A stretch of DNA of 64,000 bases from CBDBON01 sp965208395 (GCA_965208395.1 CBDBON010000001.1:310001-374000), one strand, 5' to 3'; shown: positions 24,819 to 31,336, counted from the stretch's first letter. Notes: a model not told the origin generated them from the sequence alone. Translations and numbers: made by a program.

Positions 24819-26022
24819 GGCGTGATACGGGCGGTCCAGGCTCCGCCGCTCTCCTGTTCCGTAGATCTGATGATGACAGGTCCTGTCTGAAGGCGGACTC
24901 CGGGATTCCCGTGAACATGTCCATGAACCCTGCGGGCACGGGTATGCTGTCGATCGTCCGGAACAGTCCGCCACTCTCTCGTCCGGCGACCAGGAAGCGG
25001 CAAGAGTGGCTCCGAATCTCCTGGAGAGCTCCAATCATAGCACTCTCGCTGCCGTCGTAGTATCGAGGATCGACCACCCGTATCGCCGTATCCCATCCGA
25101 TGACGAAGGTACAACCCGGCATCAGCGCCGCCTTCTTGTGGAAGACAGGCGCTCTCGTGATCACGAGAGGATACTTGCCATCGAGCTGCGACACTCTGGT
25201 TCGTAGGGTGGTCTCACTCAGTGTTTGCTTGTCGACGTTCAAGGTGGAAAGCTCGAACGCCACGGGAGCGTCCAGCAGTCTAGATGCGACTTCGCCCAGC
25301 TTCATGTGACCGTCGTGGACGGGATTGAAGGAGCCGGACAGGACGGCGCCTTCGATACGGGGACTAGCAACGATCTCTCCGTTCGATTCGACCACTGCGC
25401 TTTCGATCTGCTTTGCGATCAGAGCGCCGATCGGGTCTTTGTACCTGACACCGGTGCGTACGACGTGCTCTCCGCCCGTCAGTGGCAGAGGGATAGTCGC
25501 GCCTGTTCCGCTGACCTCAACGAGTGCGTTGAGCACCAACGCGCTGACTGCGCTCTCTTCACCACGCCTGTCGCGTAGACCTTTCTCCAGCGCCAGGCTG
25601 TATCGCTGAGAGCCGTGGGATGACCACGCCTCGACGTGGCAACGATGGGCTCCCCGCCTGGGGCGGTCGGTGACAATGGTCGCTGTGCATGACAGGCCGA
25701 CGACGGGGGCGTTTCCTTCCCGGCGCCGCACAGCTCTCTCATACGCTCGCCGCGCCATCTCGGCGCCTGTATGAGCGCTTACCGCGGTGCTTGGCTTAAC
25801 TCCCAAGAGGTCTACCAGAGACGCGGACGAGTAGGGGATCAGGATCTCCAGGACCGTACGTGACGCCCCGGGAACGGAGAGCAGATGGTGAACGGCGAGG
25901 CTGCCAGCTCCCGCAATCACGATTACCACCTGCGTCGGAGAGTCGTGTATGCGTTCAACCAGACTTCGGATATTTTCGTCCATTTTAGGATACATGGGTT
26001 CGAACGGCGGTTCTCCGTTCAT
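24805..26022 (-). CDS. CinA C-terminal-like domain fused to a nucleotidylyltransferase
   Basis: A 405-residue two-domain protein. Residues about 15-170 resemble the CinA/PncC nicotinamide-nucleotide amidase fold (IVIAGAGSLAVHHLLSVPG, ending VVGLSCTATIVTDRPRRGAHR). Residues about 222-395 are a nucleotidylyltransferase with GSFNPVHDGH, where H236 and H239 form the HxGH motif. If both are active, it might deamidate NMN and adenylylate the product in NAD metabolism; that is inference. No ribosome-binding site is clear before the ATG at 26022. It overlaps ubiD, so it leads the quinone operon. Internal ATGs at 25995 or 25983 are possible starts. Confidence 0.8.
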   Translation of the reverse strand: MNGEPPFEPMYPKMDENIRSLVERIHDSPTQVVIVIAGAGSLAVHHLLSVPGASRTVLEILIPYSSASLVDLLGVKPSTAVSAHTGAEMARRAYERAVRRREGNAPVVGLSCTATIVTDRPRRGAHRCHVEAWSSHGSQRYSLALEKGLRDRRGEESAVSALVLNALVEVSGTGATIPLPLTGGEHVVRTGVRYKDPIGALIAKQIESAVVESNGEIVASPRIEGAVLSGSFNPVHDGHMKLGEVASRLLDAPVAFELSTLNVDKQTLSETTLRTRVSQLDGKYPLVITRAPVFHKKAALMPGCTFVIGWDTAIRVVDPRYYDGSESAMIGALQEIRSHSCRFLVAGRESGGLFRTIDSIPVPAGFMDMFTGIPESAFRQDLSSSDLRNRRAAEPGPPVSRHGIS

Positions 26023-26061
26023 GATGCGCCAAAGAGGGCTGTATCATCGCAGATGCTTTGT

Positions 26062-27336
26062 TCATCCACGCTGCCCGAGGTATAGGGAAACTGCCAGGCC
26101 TATGCCTGCGAAACCGATCAGGACCAGGATGATAATGATGGGCGGCCCACTCTCTCCCTCGTCAACGAGTGCAGGGATCGGCGTGGCTGCCGGAGTCGGG
26201 ATCGGAGTTCCGGTTGGCAACCGTGTCGGCAGAGCTGTGGCGTTCGCCGTAGGTATTGGCGTTACGGTAGCGGCCGTGGCCGTCGCCGACACCTCGGCGG
26301 ATGGGGTCGACGTTACCGTCGAGGTGGGGGACACCACGCTGGGTGTGGGAGGACGTCGGATCGGCACCGGTGTCGCTGTGGGTGACAGTGTCATGGTACT
26401 TGCGGGCATCGGTGTGCGTGTGGGGGTGGCGGTAGATGTGGCTATGGGAGGGGTGGCAGCGGTTACTGGTGTTGCTGCGGGCGGCACTACTGTGAGCCGA
26501 TGCGAGAGGCCGTGCAGGCTGATCCCATAGTTGCCTTCCGTATTGGTCAGGGTGAATGTGACGCGTCGCGTCTGACCGGCGCCGACTTCGACGGTTTGGG
26601 TCTGTTCGATGGTGTCGTCGATACGCAGGATGGCTGGGTACACAGAGGCGTTGGACGATGTGTTAGTTACGCTGACTGTCACGGTCACCTCGTCGCCGGG
26701 ATGCGCCTCTGATGGACTAACAGCGAGGTCTACGACTGCGAAGATGCGATCGAGGCGCTGAATAAGCCTGTCCTCATCCATCCATCTTGCTACTTCGGCG
26801 AGTCGTTCCGCTGGCATCCGACTTAGAATCGACGCGGCGGTTCTCGGCGACACGTTATCCAGTATATTGGCGGCCTGAAGACTGTCCAACTGTGCAATGA
26901 TTCCCTCCAGGCCTGACGGTCCTTGCGGAGTCTTCGCAACGTATGCCAGTGGCGTTGCAGAGGCAGTAGGGATGGGACTTGGAGTCATCGTTGGGGTCGG
27001 CGTCGATGTGGACGTTGGAGTCCGTGTAGGAGAGGTCGACGTCGGTGTCGGAGTTGCCGCCTGGGGCGGGGAATATGAAGGAGGGATATTCGTTGGTGTT
27101 GGAGTGAGCTCTTCCATATAGAAGGTGATCTCGGACGTTCTGATGATATCTGGCAGTTCTGGTTGGGAGACGGTGAATCGAACCTCGTAGGTACCGCCGT
27201 TGGCGGCCACAGTGTTTCCGCTATCGCACGGGTCTTGGCCGGGATCCAAGCACGGTCCGGGCCGCCACTCGATCCGATAGGTGATGGAGGACACCTCTGT
27301 CAAGCCCTTGAAACTGGGGTAGTGGCTCAGTATCAA
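26062..27336 (-). pseudogene. 5'-truncated Pro/Thr-rich surface protein with CARDB-like domain and C-terminal anchor
   Basis: The open frame of 424 codons begins in the middle of a beta-rich domain, with only a TTG available and a stop immediately upstream, and it has no signal peptide. It continues with a long Thr/Pro linker and a helical stretch (about 140-195). An Ig/CARDB-like domain follows (about 200-270: VDLAVSPSEAHPGDEVTVTV), then a second long Thr/Pro linker and a single membrane helix near the C-terminus (PPIIIILVLIGFAGIGLAV). Such layout fits an exported, membrane-anchored adhesive or sensory protein. The missing N-terminus lies toward the adjacent tRNA and islet, which suggests truncation by rearrangement; the remaining part may or may not be expressed. 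Confidence 0.7.
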
Positions 27337-27398
27337 TTAGGGCTCTGATACAATAGACCCCGACGACTGGCCTAGCCATCGGGGCCTACAACAACAGC

Positions 27399-27494
27399 GG
27401 AGCGGTGGCTGAGAGGCCTAAAGCACCTAGCTGAGGACTAGGTACGCGGTGTTCCTGCACCGTGTCGCGGGTTCGAATCCCGCCCGCTCCGCCA
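27399..27494 (+). tRNA. Class II tRNA: serine-type body with leucine anticodon GAG
   Basis: A full cloverleaf folds. The acceptor is GGAGCGG/CCGCTCC, followed by T8 G9. The D-stem is GCT/AGC, the anticodon stem CCTAG/CTAGG with loop CTGAGGA, and a long variable arm is built on ACGCGGTG/CACCGTGT. The T-arm is GCGGG-TTCGAAT-CCCGC, and the 3' end is G73 with encoded CCA. The loop places GAG at 34-36 (Leu, codons CUC/CUU). The D-loop GAGAGGCCTAAAGC and the G discriminator are serine-like, whereas leucine tRNAs carry A73. Automatic annotation would probably call it tRNA-Leu(GAG); charging identity is uncertain. Confidence 0.85.
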
Positions 27495-27495
27495 T

Positions 27496-27526
27496 CACGG
27501 TTCGAAGGACTGCTCCTTCACCCGTG
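27496..27526 (+). terminator. Hairpin directly after the tRNA
   Basis: CACGG, then GAAGGA, loop CTGC, TCCTTC and CCGTG form an imperfect two-part stem starting two bases after the tRNA CCA. It lacks a U-run, so it may be a processing signal or a weak terminator. Confidence 0.5.
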
Positions 27527-27531
27527 GCCTA

Positions 27532-27551
27532 AGTGTACCATACCGGTACAC
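27532..27551. repeat. Inverted repeat AGTGTACC/GGTACACT at islet edge
   Basis: AGTGTACC (27532-27539) and GGTACACT (27544-27551) form an 8-bp inverted repeat that touches the stop codon of the MGMT-like gene. The sequence AGTGTACCA recurs in direct orientation at 29673-29681, the other side of the small-gene islet. Confidence 0.7.
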
Positions 27552-27832
27552 TACCTGGGCGGCTCTACCCTCCACCAGTTTTGAGCGAACACCCGCTGAC
27601 GAGCAGCGTCCACATCGAACTCATACGGGTAACTGGGCGTCCCCGAGGTATGGCCCACGACGATGACGGTGAGTGGCGGTAGTCCCTTACTCTCGCAGTA
27701 AGACGCGATAGGGTTCAGCGCGACTCCCACTCCCTGCGGGATCCCTCCCACCGCACGAGCTATCTCCCCGTATGTTACGGTCCGGTGCTCACTCGCGCTA
27801 GCTATCAGAAACTGCCACACCTGCACGTTCAT
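27551..27832 (-). CDS. MGMT DNA-binding-domain-like protein
   Basis: A 93-residue protein resembling the winged-helix part of O6-alkylguanine-DNA alkyltransferases (VWQFLIASASEHRTVTYGEIARAVGG, then ALNPIASYCESKGLPPLTVIVV). The alkyl-accepting PCHR motif is absent; the equivalent stretch reads LPPLTVIVVGHTSG. It is therefore not an alkyltransferase and may be an alkyltransferase-like DNA-binding protein. Its first 12 codons overlap the 3' end of the transposase gene. Homologues of this kind are often found on mobile DNA; that is general knowledge rather than a search result. Confidence 0.7.
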   Translation of the reverse strand: MNVQVWQFLIASASEHRTVTYGEIARAVGGIPQGVGVALNPIASYCESKGLPPLTVIVVGHTSGTPSYPYEFDVDAARQRVFAQNWWRVEPPR

Positions 27833-28688
27833 TTCGACCCTCCTGTTTACCCCTTAGGTCTATCAACGAGCCGATCCACCGGATGTTGCGCGGGTACTCG
27901 GCCAGCCCTGCGGCCACGGCCGGCGTCGTGCCCAGGCTCATGTGGACCCGACAGTAGTTGTACCACACCGAGTACAGCGCCACCGCCCGGACGTGGTTCG
28001 CGAACTTCTTCGAGAAGGCGTTCGTCAGTCGCGTGTACCGGCGCATCGACATACGCATCGTCAGATTGTGCCGCTCGACGTGGGACGTGCTCATGGAGTC
28101 GAAGTCCGGCTCTCCCACAATGTGAACCTTGTAGGCACCCATAACTCGCCTAGGTGAGTACCGGCGATGGCCCAGCTGCTCGACAGGCTGACCGTACGAC
28201 TTCACCAATTGCCCGAAGTCGATCTCGCCAGCGAAGGCGTTGTCGACCGCATCCAGATAGTGGGAGAAGCCATCCGTGGTCAGATGAACTCGATGGGACA
28301 GCCGCAGCTCCAAATCAGTAATGAACTGCGAGGCGGCCGTCGCGTCCCTACCCTGGCTGACCAGCCACCCAATGAGCAGCTTCGTGTCCCGGTCGATGGC
28401 CGTCCAGGTCCAGACGTCCCCTGCGCCGTCGATTATCCCTGTGGCCTGTGGTGCTTTGCTCTGCTTGGCGTAGCAGAAGCTCCATAGCTCGTCACACTGA
28501 ATACGCTCCGCTCGAACGCCCCTTACCCGTTCGTCGTGGTACCGGGCGCAAGCATCGCCGGCGTCGACCAGCAGCTTGGCCACTGTGTTCCGAGAGATCC
28601 CCAGCACGCGGCTGATCGACCGCATGGAGGAGCCTTCTACCAGCAGGTTCAGGGCCCGAGCGCGGAGTGCCTCGGGCAACCTGTTCAT
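27798..28688 (-). mobile_element. IS1-type DDE transposase gene
   Basis: A 296-residue transposase of the IS1 type. An N-terminal helix-turn-helix (about 21-40, SMRSISRVLGISRNTVAKLL) precedes the catalytic domain, with D66 (IQCDELWSF), D139 (LTTDGFSHY) and E205 (TSHVERHN) as the DDE triad. The gene is intact in one frame, unlike IS1 itself, which needs frameshifting. No terminal inverted repeats were found bounding this gene alone, so it may be domesticated or part of a larger unit. A perfect palindrome with TATAAT lies directly before the ATG. Confidence 0.88.
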
Positions 28689-28692
28689 AGCT

Positions 28693-28722
28693 GCAATTAT
28701 AGCACAAGCGTGCTATAATTGC
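28693..28722. promoter_or_regulatory. Perfect palindrome with back-to-back TATAAT in front of transposase
   Basis: GCAATTATAGCAC (28693-28705) and GTGCTATAATTGC (28710-28722) are exact inverted copies around AAGC. Each arm gives TATAAT on opposite strands. On the minus strand the hexamer ends 7 bases before the transposase ATG, so transcription would begin at or next to the start codon (leaderless mRNA). The symmetry also suits an operator bound by a dimeric repressor, or a transcript hairpin after the upstream microprotein gene, whose stop is at 28726. Confidence 0.7.
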
Positions 28723-28725
28723 TAG

Positions 28726-28848
28726 CTATTTGCCGGCAGATTTCCTCGGCTTCGGTTCCTTGATCTCCCCGGTTGCGATCTTCATGACCTTGACCGCGCA
28801 CGCGATCGGATCAGGGGGGCGCTTTTCACCGTTCGGGCCTATCGGCAT
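28726..28848 (-). CDS. 40-residue protein with GPNGEKRP start
   Basis: A short gene of 40 codons, starting ATG (28846-28848) with a strong GGTGGAGG seven bases upstream and ending TAG. The peptide starts MPIGPNGEKRPPDPIACAV and continues with KVMKIATGEIKEPKPRK. The GPxGEKRPxD...AVxVxxIATGE pattern is one I recognise from longer small proteins widespread in Alphaproteobacteria; here only that N-terminal half is present. Very basic C-terminus. Function unknown. It follows the 30-residue membrane peptide gene by 15 bases. Confidence 0.7.
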   Translation of the reverse strand: MPIGPNGEKRPPDPIACAVKVMKIATGEIKEPKPRKSAGK

Positions 28849-28863
28849 GGGCGACCTCCACCC

Positions 28864-28956
28864 TCAATATCCCAGCAACACTGTCACGACCACGGCAATC
28901 GCAGATATCACTACTATCGTCAGCACCGTCATGAGTACCCGCTCCCACGACTTCAT
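28864..28956 (-). CDS. 30-residue single-pass membrane microprotein
   Basis: A 30-codon gene with ATG at 28954-28956 and AGGA eight bases upstream. The peptide has a short charged N-terminus (MKSWERV) followed by one uninterrupted hydrophobic helix (LTIVVISAIAVVVTVLL) and ends LGY. Such single-helix microproteins often modulate membrane enzymes or act as type I toxin-like peptides; neither is shown here. It is co-directional with the adjacent microprotein. The upstream gap 28957-29088 holds no gene I can support. Confidence 0.6.
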   Translation of the reverse strand: MKSWERVLMTVLTIVVISAIAVVVTVLLGY

Positions 28957-29088
28957 GATATCCTAGCCCCATGAGTCAACTGGAAACGACCACCCTGAGT
29001 GAGCTCCGTCAGAAAGGGCCGAGGCGCCGCCGACAGCTCGATCCCAGCATGAACACAGCAACGGCGCGGTGGCTTGAGCACCGTCGTA

Positions 29089-29313
29089 TCAGGCGCCAGC
29101 GGAACCGCGGTATTCATCTAGGTCCACGTCGTCCAGCCAACCGTATTTCTCGCAAAGGCGGACCCACAGACGCTGAGTCTGCCTAGAGTCCCGGCGCGTC
29201 TCCGCCAGAAGGGCCTGCAACTCTTCCATACGCTCCTGGTGCTTCTCGGTGACCATCGTGTGAAGCCGCTGAGCCGCTTCCAGAATGCCCAGCCTCTCTT
29301 CAACCTGAGCCAT
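29089..29313 (-). CDS. 74-residue coiled-coil protein
   Basis: A small, mostly helical protein. Heptad-like EERLGILEAAQRLHTMVTEK and HQERMEELQALLAETRRDSR predict a coiled coil over residues 4-55, and the C-terminus is acidic (DDVDLDEY). GGGAGGA lies eight bases before the ATG and overlaps the end of the upstream membrane protein gene, so the two are coupled. Family unknown. Confidence 0.7.
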   Translation of the reverse strand: MAQVEERLGILEAAQRLHTMVTEKHQERMEELQALLAETRRDSRQTQRLWVRLCEKYGWLDDVDLDEYRGSAGA

Positions 29314-29316
29314 CCG

Positions 29317-29535
29317 TCATTCCTCCCGTGAGTTGAGCCACCCAATGATGCTGCCGATGATTAAGCCCGCGCCCCAGCCTTCTACCGAAGGACCACCGAC
29401 GAAGGCGTCGCCTATCTCCATCTTTCCGTCTGTGAACAGCCTGGCGATCACGTAGTTAGCCAGACTCGTGTAGAACCATCCCGCTATGCTTCCCAGGACA
29501 CCCGATAGTGCTACGTATCCGAACCTCTTAGCCAT
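29317..29535 (-). CDS. 72-residue protein with two membrane segments
   Basis: A small membrane protein: hydrophobic segments at about 6-30 (YVALSGVLGSIAGWFYTSL) and 52-68 (GAGLIIGSIIGWL) flank a short polar loop. GGAGGG precedes the ATG with good spacing. Immediately upstream on the same transcript lies the highly structured element 29566-29667. Paired with the coiled-coil gene downstream, it recalls small phage-type membrane or lysis modules, but no family is recognised. Confidence 0.7.
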   Translation of the reverse strand: MAKRFGYVALSGVLGSIAGWFYTSLANYVIARLFTDGKMEIGDAFVGGPSVEGWGAGLIIGSIIGWLNSREE

Positions 29536-29565
29536 TGGAGCCCTCCTTATCAGGCGGTAGAACCT

Positions 29566-29667
29566 CGCCTAACCAAGCTGGCCCCGTGCAGTCCGACAAG
29601 GAGGGCACGATGGCTCTCCGTCATGGGACTGCACGATCCGACCGTCGGACGGGGCGCTGGTTAGGCG
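29566..29667 (-). ncRNA. Strongly folded leader element (three-way junction or attC-like site)
   Basis: An outer stem CGCCTAACCA/TGGTTAGGCG (29566-29575/29658-29667) continues through GGCCCC/GGGGC. It encloses a second stem GTGCAGTCC/GGACTGCAC (29586-29594/29626-29634) and a small CCGA/TCGG hairpin near 29640. On the minus strand it lies 14-30 bases before the Shine-Dalgarno sequence of the 72-residue protein gene, so it may be a cis-regulatory RNA. The ends also fit the RYYYAAC...GTTRRRY consensus of integron attC sites (GCCTAAC/GTTAGGC), though the internal asymmetry is unlike classical attC. Confidence 0.55.
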
Positions 29668-29687
29668 GGCTCAGTGTACCACAAAAC

Positions 29688-29797
29688 TTGACAGGCCGTC
29701 CGACTTTAGTGGGTATGGTGGTCGTCAGGCCAGTCTCAAATAACTGCTGGAGGAATGGCTCGGCCGTAACTCTCGCGAGGTGGCCGAGCCTATTGTT
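29688..29797 (+). ncRNA. Possible small RNA with terminator hairpin
   Basis: On the plus strand a perfect TTGACA (29688-29693) is followed by loose -10 candidates (TAGTGG near 29709, TATGGT at 29714). Downstream, GGCTCGGCC (29757-29765) pairs perfectly with GGCCGAGCC (29782-29790) around CTCGCGAG and is followed by TATTGTTT, a good intrinsic terminator. No protein gene lies between. A short non-coding transcript of about 70 bases is possible; otherwise 29668-29873 holds nothing I can assign. Confidence 0.35.
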
Positions 29798-29873
29798 TCC
29801 CCTCCATGCAGCCACACTACCATAGCTGTTTTAGCCTCGCATCCACCGCCCAAATCTAGTATCAACAACTCCC

Positions 29874-30383
29874 TCAAATTGAGCCACTACCGAAACTGGT
29901 CGTCGATGTGCTTGCAGCTTCGTCGATGTCTTGGAAGGCTACGGTGATCTTCGCAAAAGCGTCCGGGTGCTCAAATCGTGTTCCGTCGACCATTCCGTCG
30001 TTTCCGGGTCCTGCCGAAGCGAGGGTCGTATTGTCAAACAACTTGGCGGCTCCACTTTCGGGATATGCGCGGAACTTGACATGCGGCCCCCTCGTGGGTC
30101 CTTCGCCGCTCTTGGGGAGGAACTCGATTATTACGTCGTCTATTTCTTCCATCTCAGCACCTATCGTTATGGTCGCATTGAACAGGGCGCTGTTCCCGGC
30201 ACTGACGTCCTGCGTCTTCCCGTCAGAGTCGATATCGACCTGCTGCGTGGAATCGAGCCCGATCGTGATTTCGGTGCTTAGAATCTGCGCTTCCAGGATG
30301 CCGAGCTTGAGGAGGGTCGCAGCAAGCACTAGGGCCAGAAACAGGGCGCCGGAGTATAGTACAGCACCTTCGATTCGGGCCAA
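29874..30383 (-). CDS. Membrane-anchored hypothetical protein
   Basis: A 169-residue protein with one N-terminal membrane helix (about 8-28, VLYSGALFLALVLAATLLKLGI) and a polar, Asp/Thr/Gly-rich extracytoplasmic part with beta-strand periodicity. The start is a TTG preceded by GGTGAG; no ATG fits. It follows the HPP-family gene by 27 bases and is probably in its operon. It resembles pilin-like or periplasmic sensor stalks only in general layout; no family is recognised. Confidence 0.65.
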   Translation of the reverse strand: MARIEGAVLYSGALFLALVLAATLLKLGILEAQILSTEITIGLDSTQQVDIDSDGKTQDVSAGNSALFNATITIGAEMEEIDDVIIEFLPKSGEGPTRGPHVKFRAYPESGAAKLFDNTTLASAGPGNDGMVDGTRFEHPDAFAKITVAFQDIDEAASTSTTSFGSGSI

Positions 30384-30410
30384 GGCTTCTCACCGCCACG
30401 GAATGCTCAG

Positions 30411-30968
30411 CTAGAGCAGGTCTACCAGCTTGGGCCTCAATGCGATCCGTATTATAGAGAGTACCAGCGCGCTGATCAGGACAAACCCCACGACTTCCCA
30501 GCTCCACTCGTGGATCACTAGGCCCAGGGCGGTCCCAGCCGCGGGTGGATGCTCGGTATCCGTAAACACCATTGAAAGGATCCCGATCCCAACCGCGAGA
30601 GCAGCGATTAGGCTCAGGATATACCGCGAATCCTGTACAGCGGAAGCGACTGACGGTATGTCGAGTATGGCGGCCGCGATCGAGCCGACGATGACGGCCA
30701 CCGCGTGGCCGCCTACTACTTTGCGTGGTGTGGAGGCCAGGCTATTGGGGAAGACGAAAATGGTGAAGGCGGAGGAGGCCACCGCGACTATGATCGCCGC
30801 CTGCAGCACGGCGTCTTGGAGCAGTAGAATCACGAAGAGCGTTACCGTCGCAAGCCCACACTGGAAGAGGTAGTTAAAGCTTCTGCGGCGGAACACTCTG
30901 AGCCAGATATAGCGGATGGCGCGTCGGGGCCACCTAAACGTCTTAGGTCGGGACTGGCTGCTGTCCAT
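30411..30968 (-). CDS. HPP family membrane protein
   Basis: A 185-residue protein with a basic N-terminus and about four to five membrane segments. It carries the HPP signature: ASSAFTIFVFPNSLASTPRKVVGGH, then TEHPPAAGTALGL, which gives the family its name. Some HPP proteins have been linked to nitrite transport, but the role is generally unsettled. GGAG lies before the ATG. The gene is divergent from trkH across a 368-base region. Confidence 0.85.
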   Translation of the reverse strand: MDSSQSRPKTFRWPRRAIRYIWLRVFRRRSFNYLFQCGLATVTLFVILLLQDAVLQAAIIVAVASSAFTIFVFPNSLASTPRKVVGGHAVAVIVGSIAAAILDIPSVASAVQDSRYILSLIAALAVGIGILSMVFTDTEHPPAAGTALGLVIHEWSWEVVGFVLISALVLSIIRIALRPKLVDLL

Positions 30969-31135
30969 CTCCCGCTCCGTGAAGCCTCCACGTTTCAGTC
31001 ACAGGCGCGCCGCTTGACTATATTAGAATATCGAGAGCCCGTCGATCACACCTGCCAACGCGGCCAGATTTCGACCAATCAAGCAATCTGCTCCAGTCAC
31101 GTCCGCCGCTACGCGGGGACGTGAGACCATCTTGA

Positions 31136-31165
31136 TTGACTTTTCGTTTGACGCACACCTAGAAT
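31136..31165 (+). promoter_or_regulatory. Promoter of the potassium uptake operon
   Basis: TTGACT (31136-31141) and TAGAAT (31160-31165) are 18 bases apart. The predicted transcript would start near 31172, leaving a leader of about 165 bases before trkH. The upstream part of this gap (30969-31135) must also hold the HPP promoter; no clear minus-strand hexamers were found. Confidence 0.6.
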
Positions 31166-31171
31166 CGTCCT

Positions 31172-31336
31172 GCCTCCCGGCACCATTGTATAGTCTGTAC
31201 GTCCGGTAAACAGAGAGCGGGACCACAGCGTCCCGTCGAGGTCGTACCGGAGCCCACCGCCTAGGCCACACTTTTGCAGGAAACCTGGAAGCCCAAACCC
31301 GGAGACAGGGTTGTTCGCCATCCCCGCCAGGATGAA
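31172..31336 (+). promoter_or_regulatory. Structured 5' leader of trkH
   Basis: The leader can form TCCGGTA/TACCGGA (31202-31208/31245-31251) enclosing CGGGAC/GTCCCG (31218-31223/31230-31235), then two smaller hairpins (CAGG/CCTG and AACCC/GGGTT). A riboswitch is conceivable in front of potassium transporter genes, but the conserved blocks of the c-di-AMP (ydaO) class are not recognisable. Confidence 0.35.

Noticed and set aside
26062..27121. Val/Gly-rich plus-strand frames opposite the Thr/Pro linkers
   Set aside because: They are the antisense of codon-repetitive Thr/Pro segments and have no start signals.
28956..29080. Minus-strand GTG-start frame of about 41 codons overlapping the 30-residue TM gene by ATGA
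   Set aside because: The overlap is suggestive, but there is no ribosome-binding site and the composition is random-looking.
28971..29186. Plus-strand 71-codon frame starting at 28971
   Set aside because: No ribosome-binding site, very Arg-rich, and it overlaps the well-supported coiled-coil gene on the other strand.
29566..29667. Definite integron cassette array
   Set aside because: Only one site has attC-like ends, the interior is asymmetric, no second site or integrase was found, and adjacent genes are spaced as an operon.
29535..29825. Plus-strand 96-codon frame across the structured element
   Set aside because: It runs through the folded leader and the terminator-like hairpin, has no start signal and no family resemblance.
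31172..31336. c-di-AMP (ydaO/yuaA) riboswitch before trkH
   Set aside because: The conserved blocks of that class could not be found, so only a structured leader is reported.
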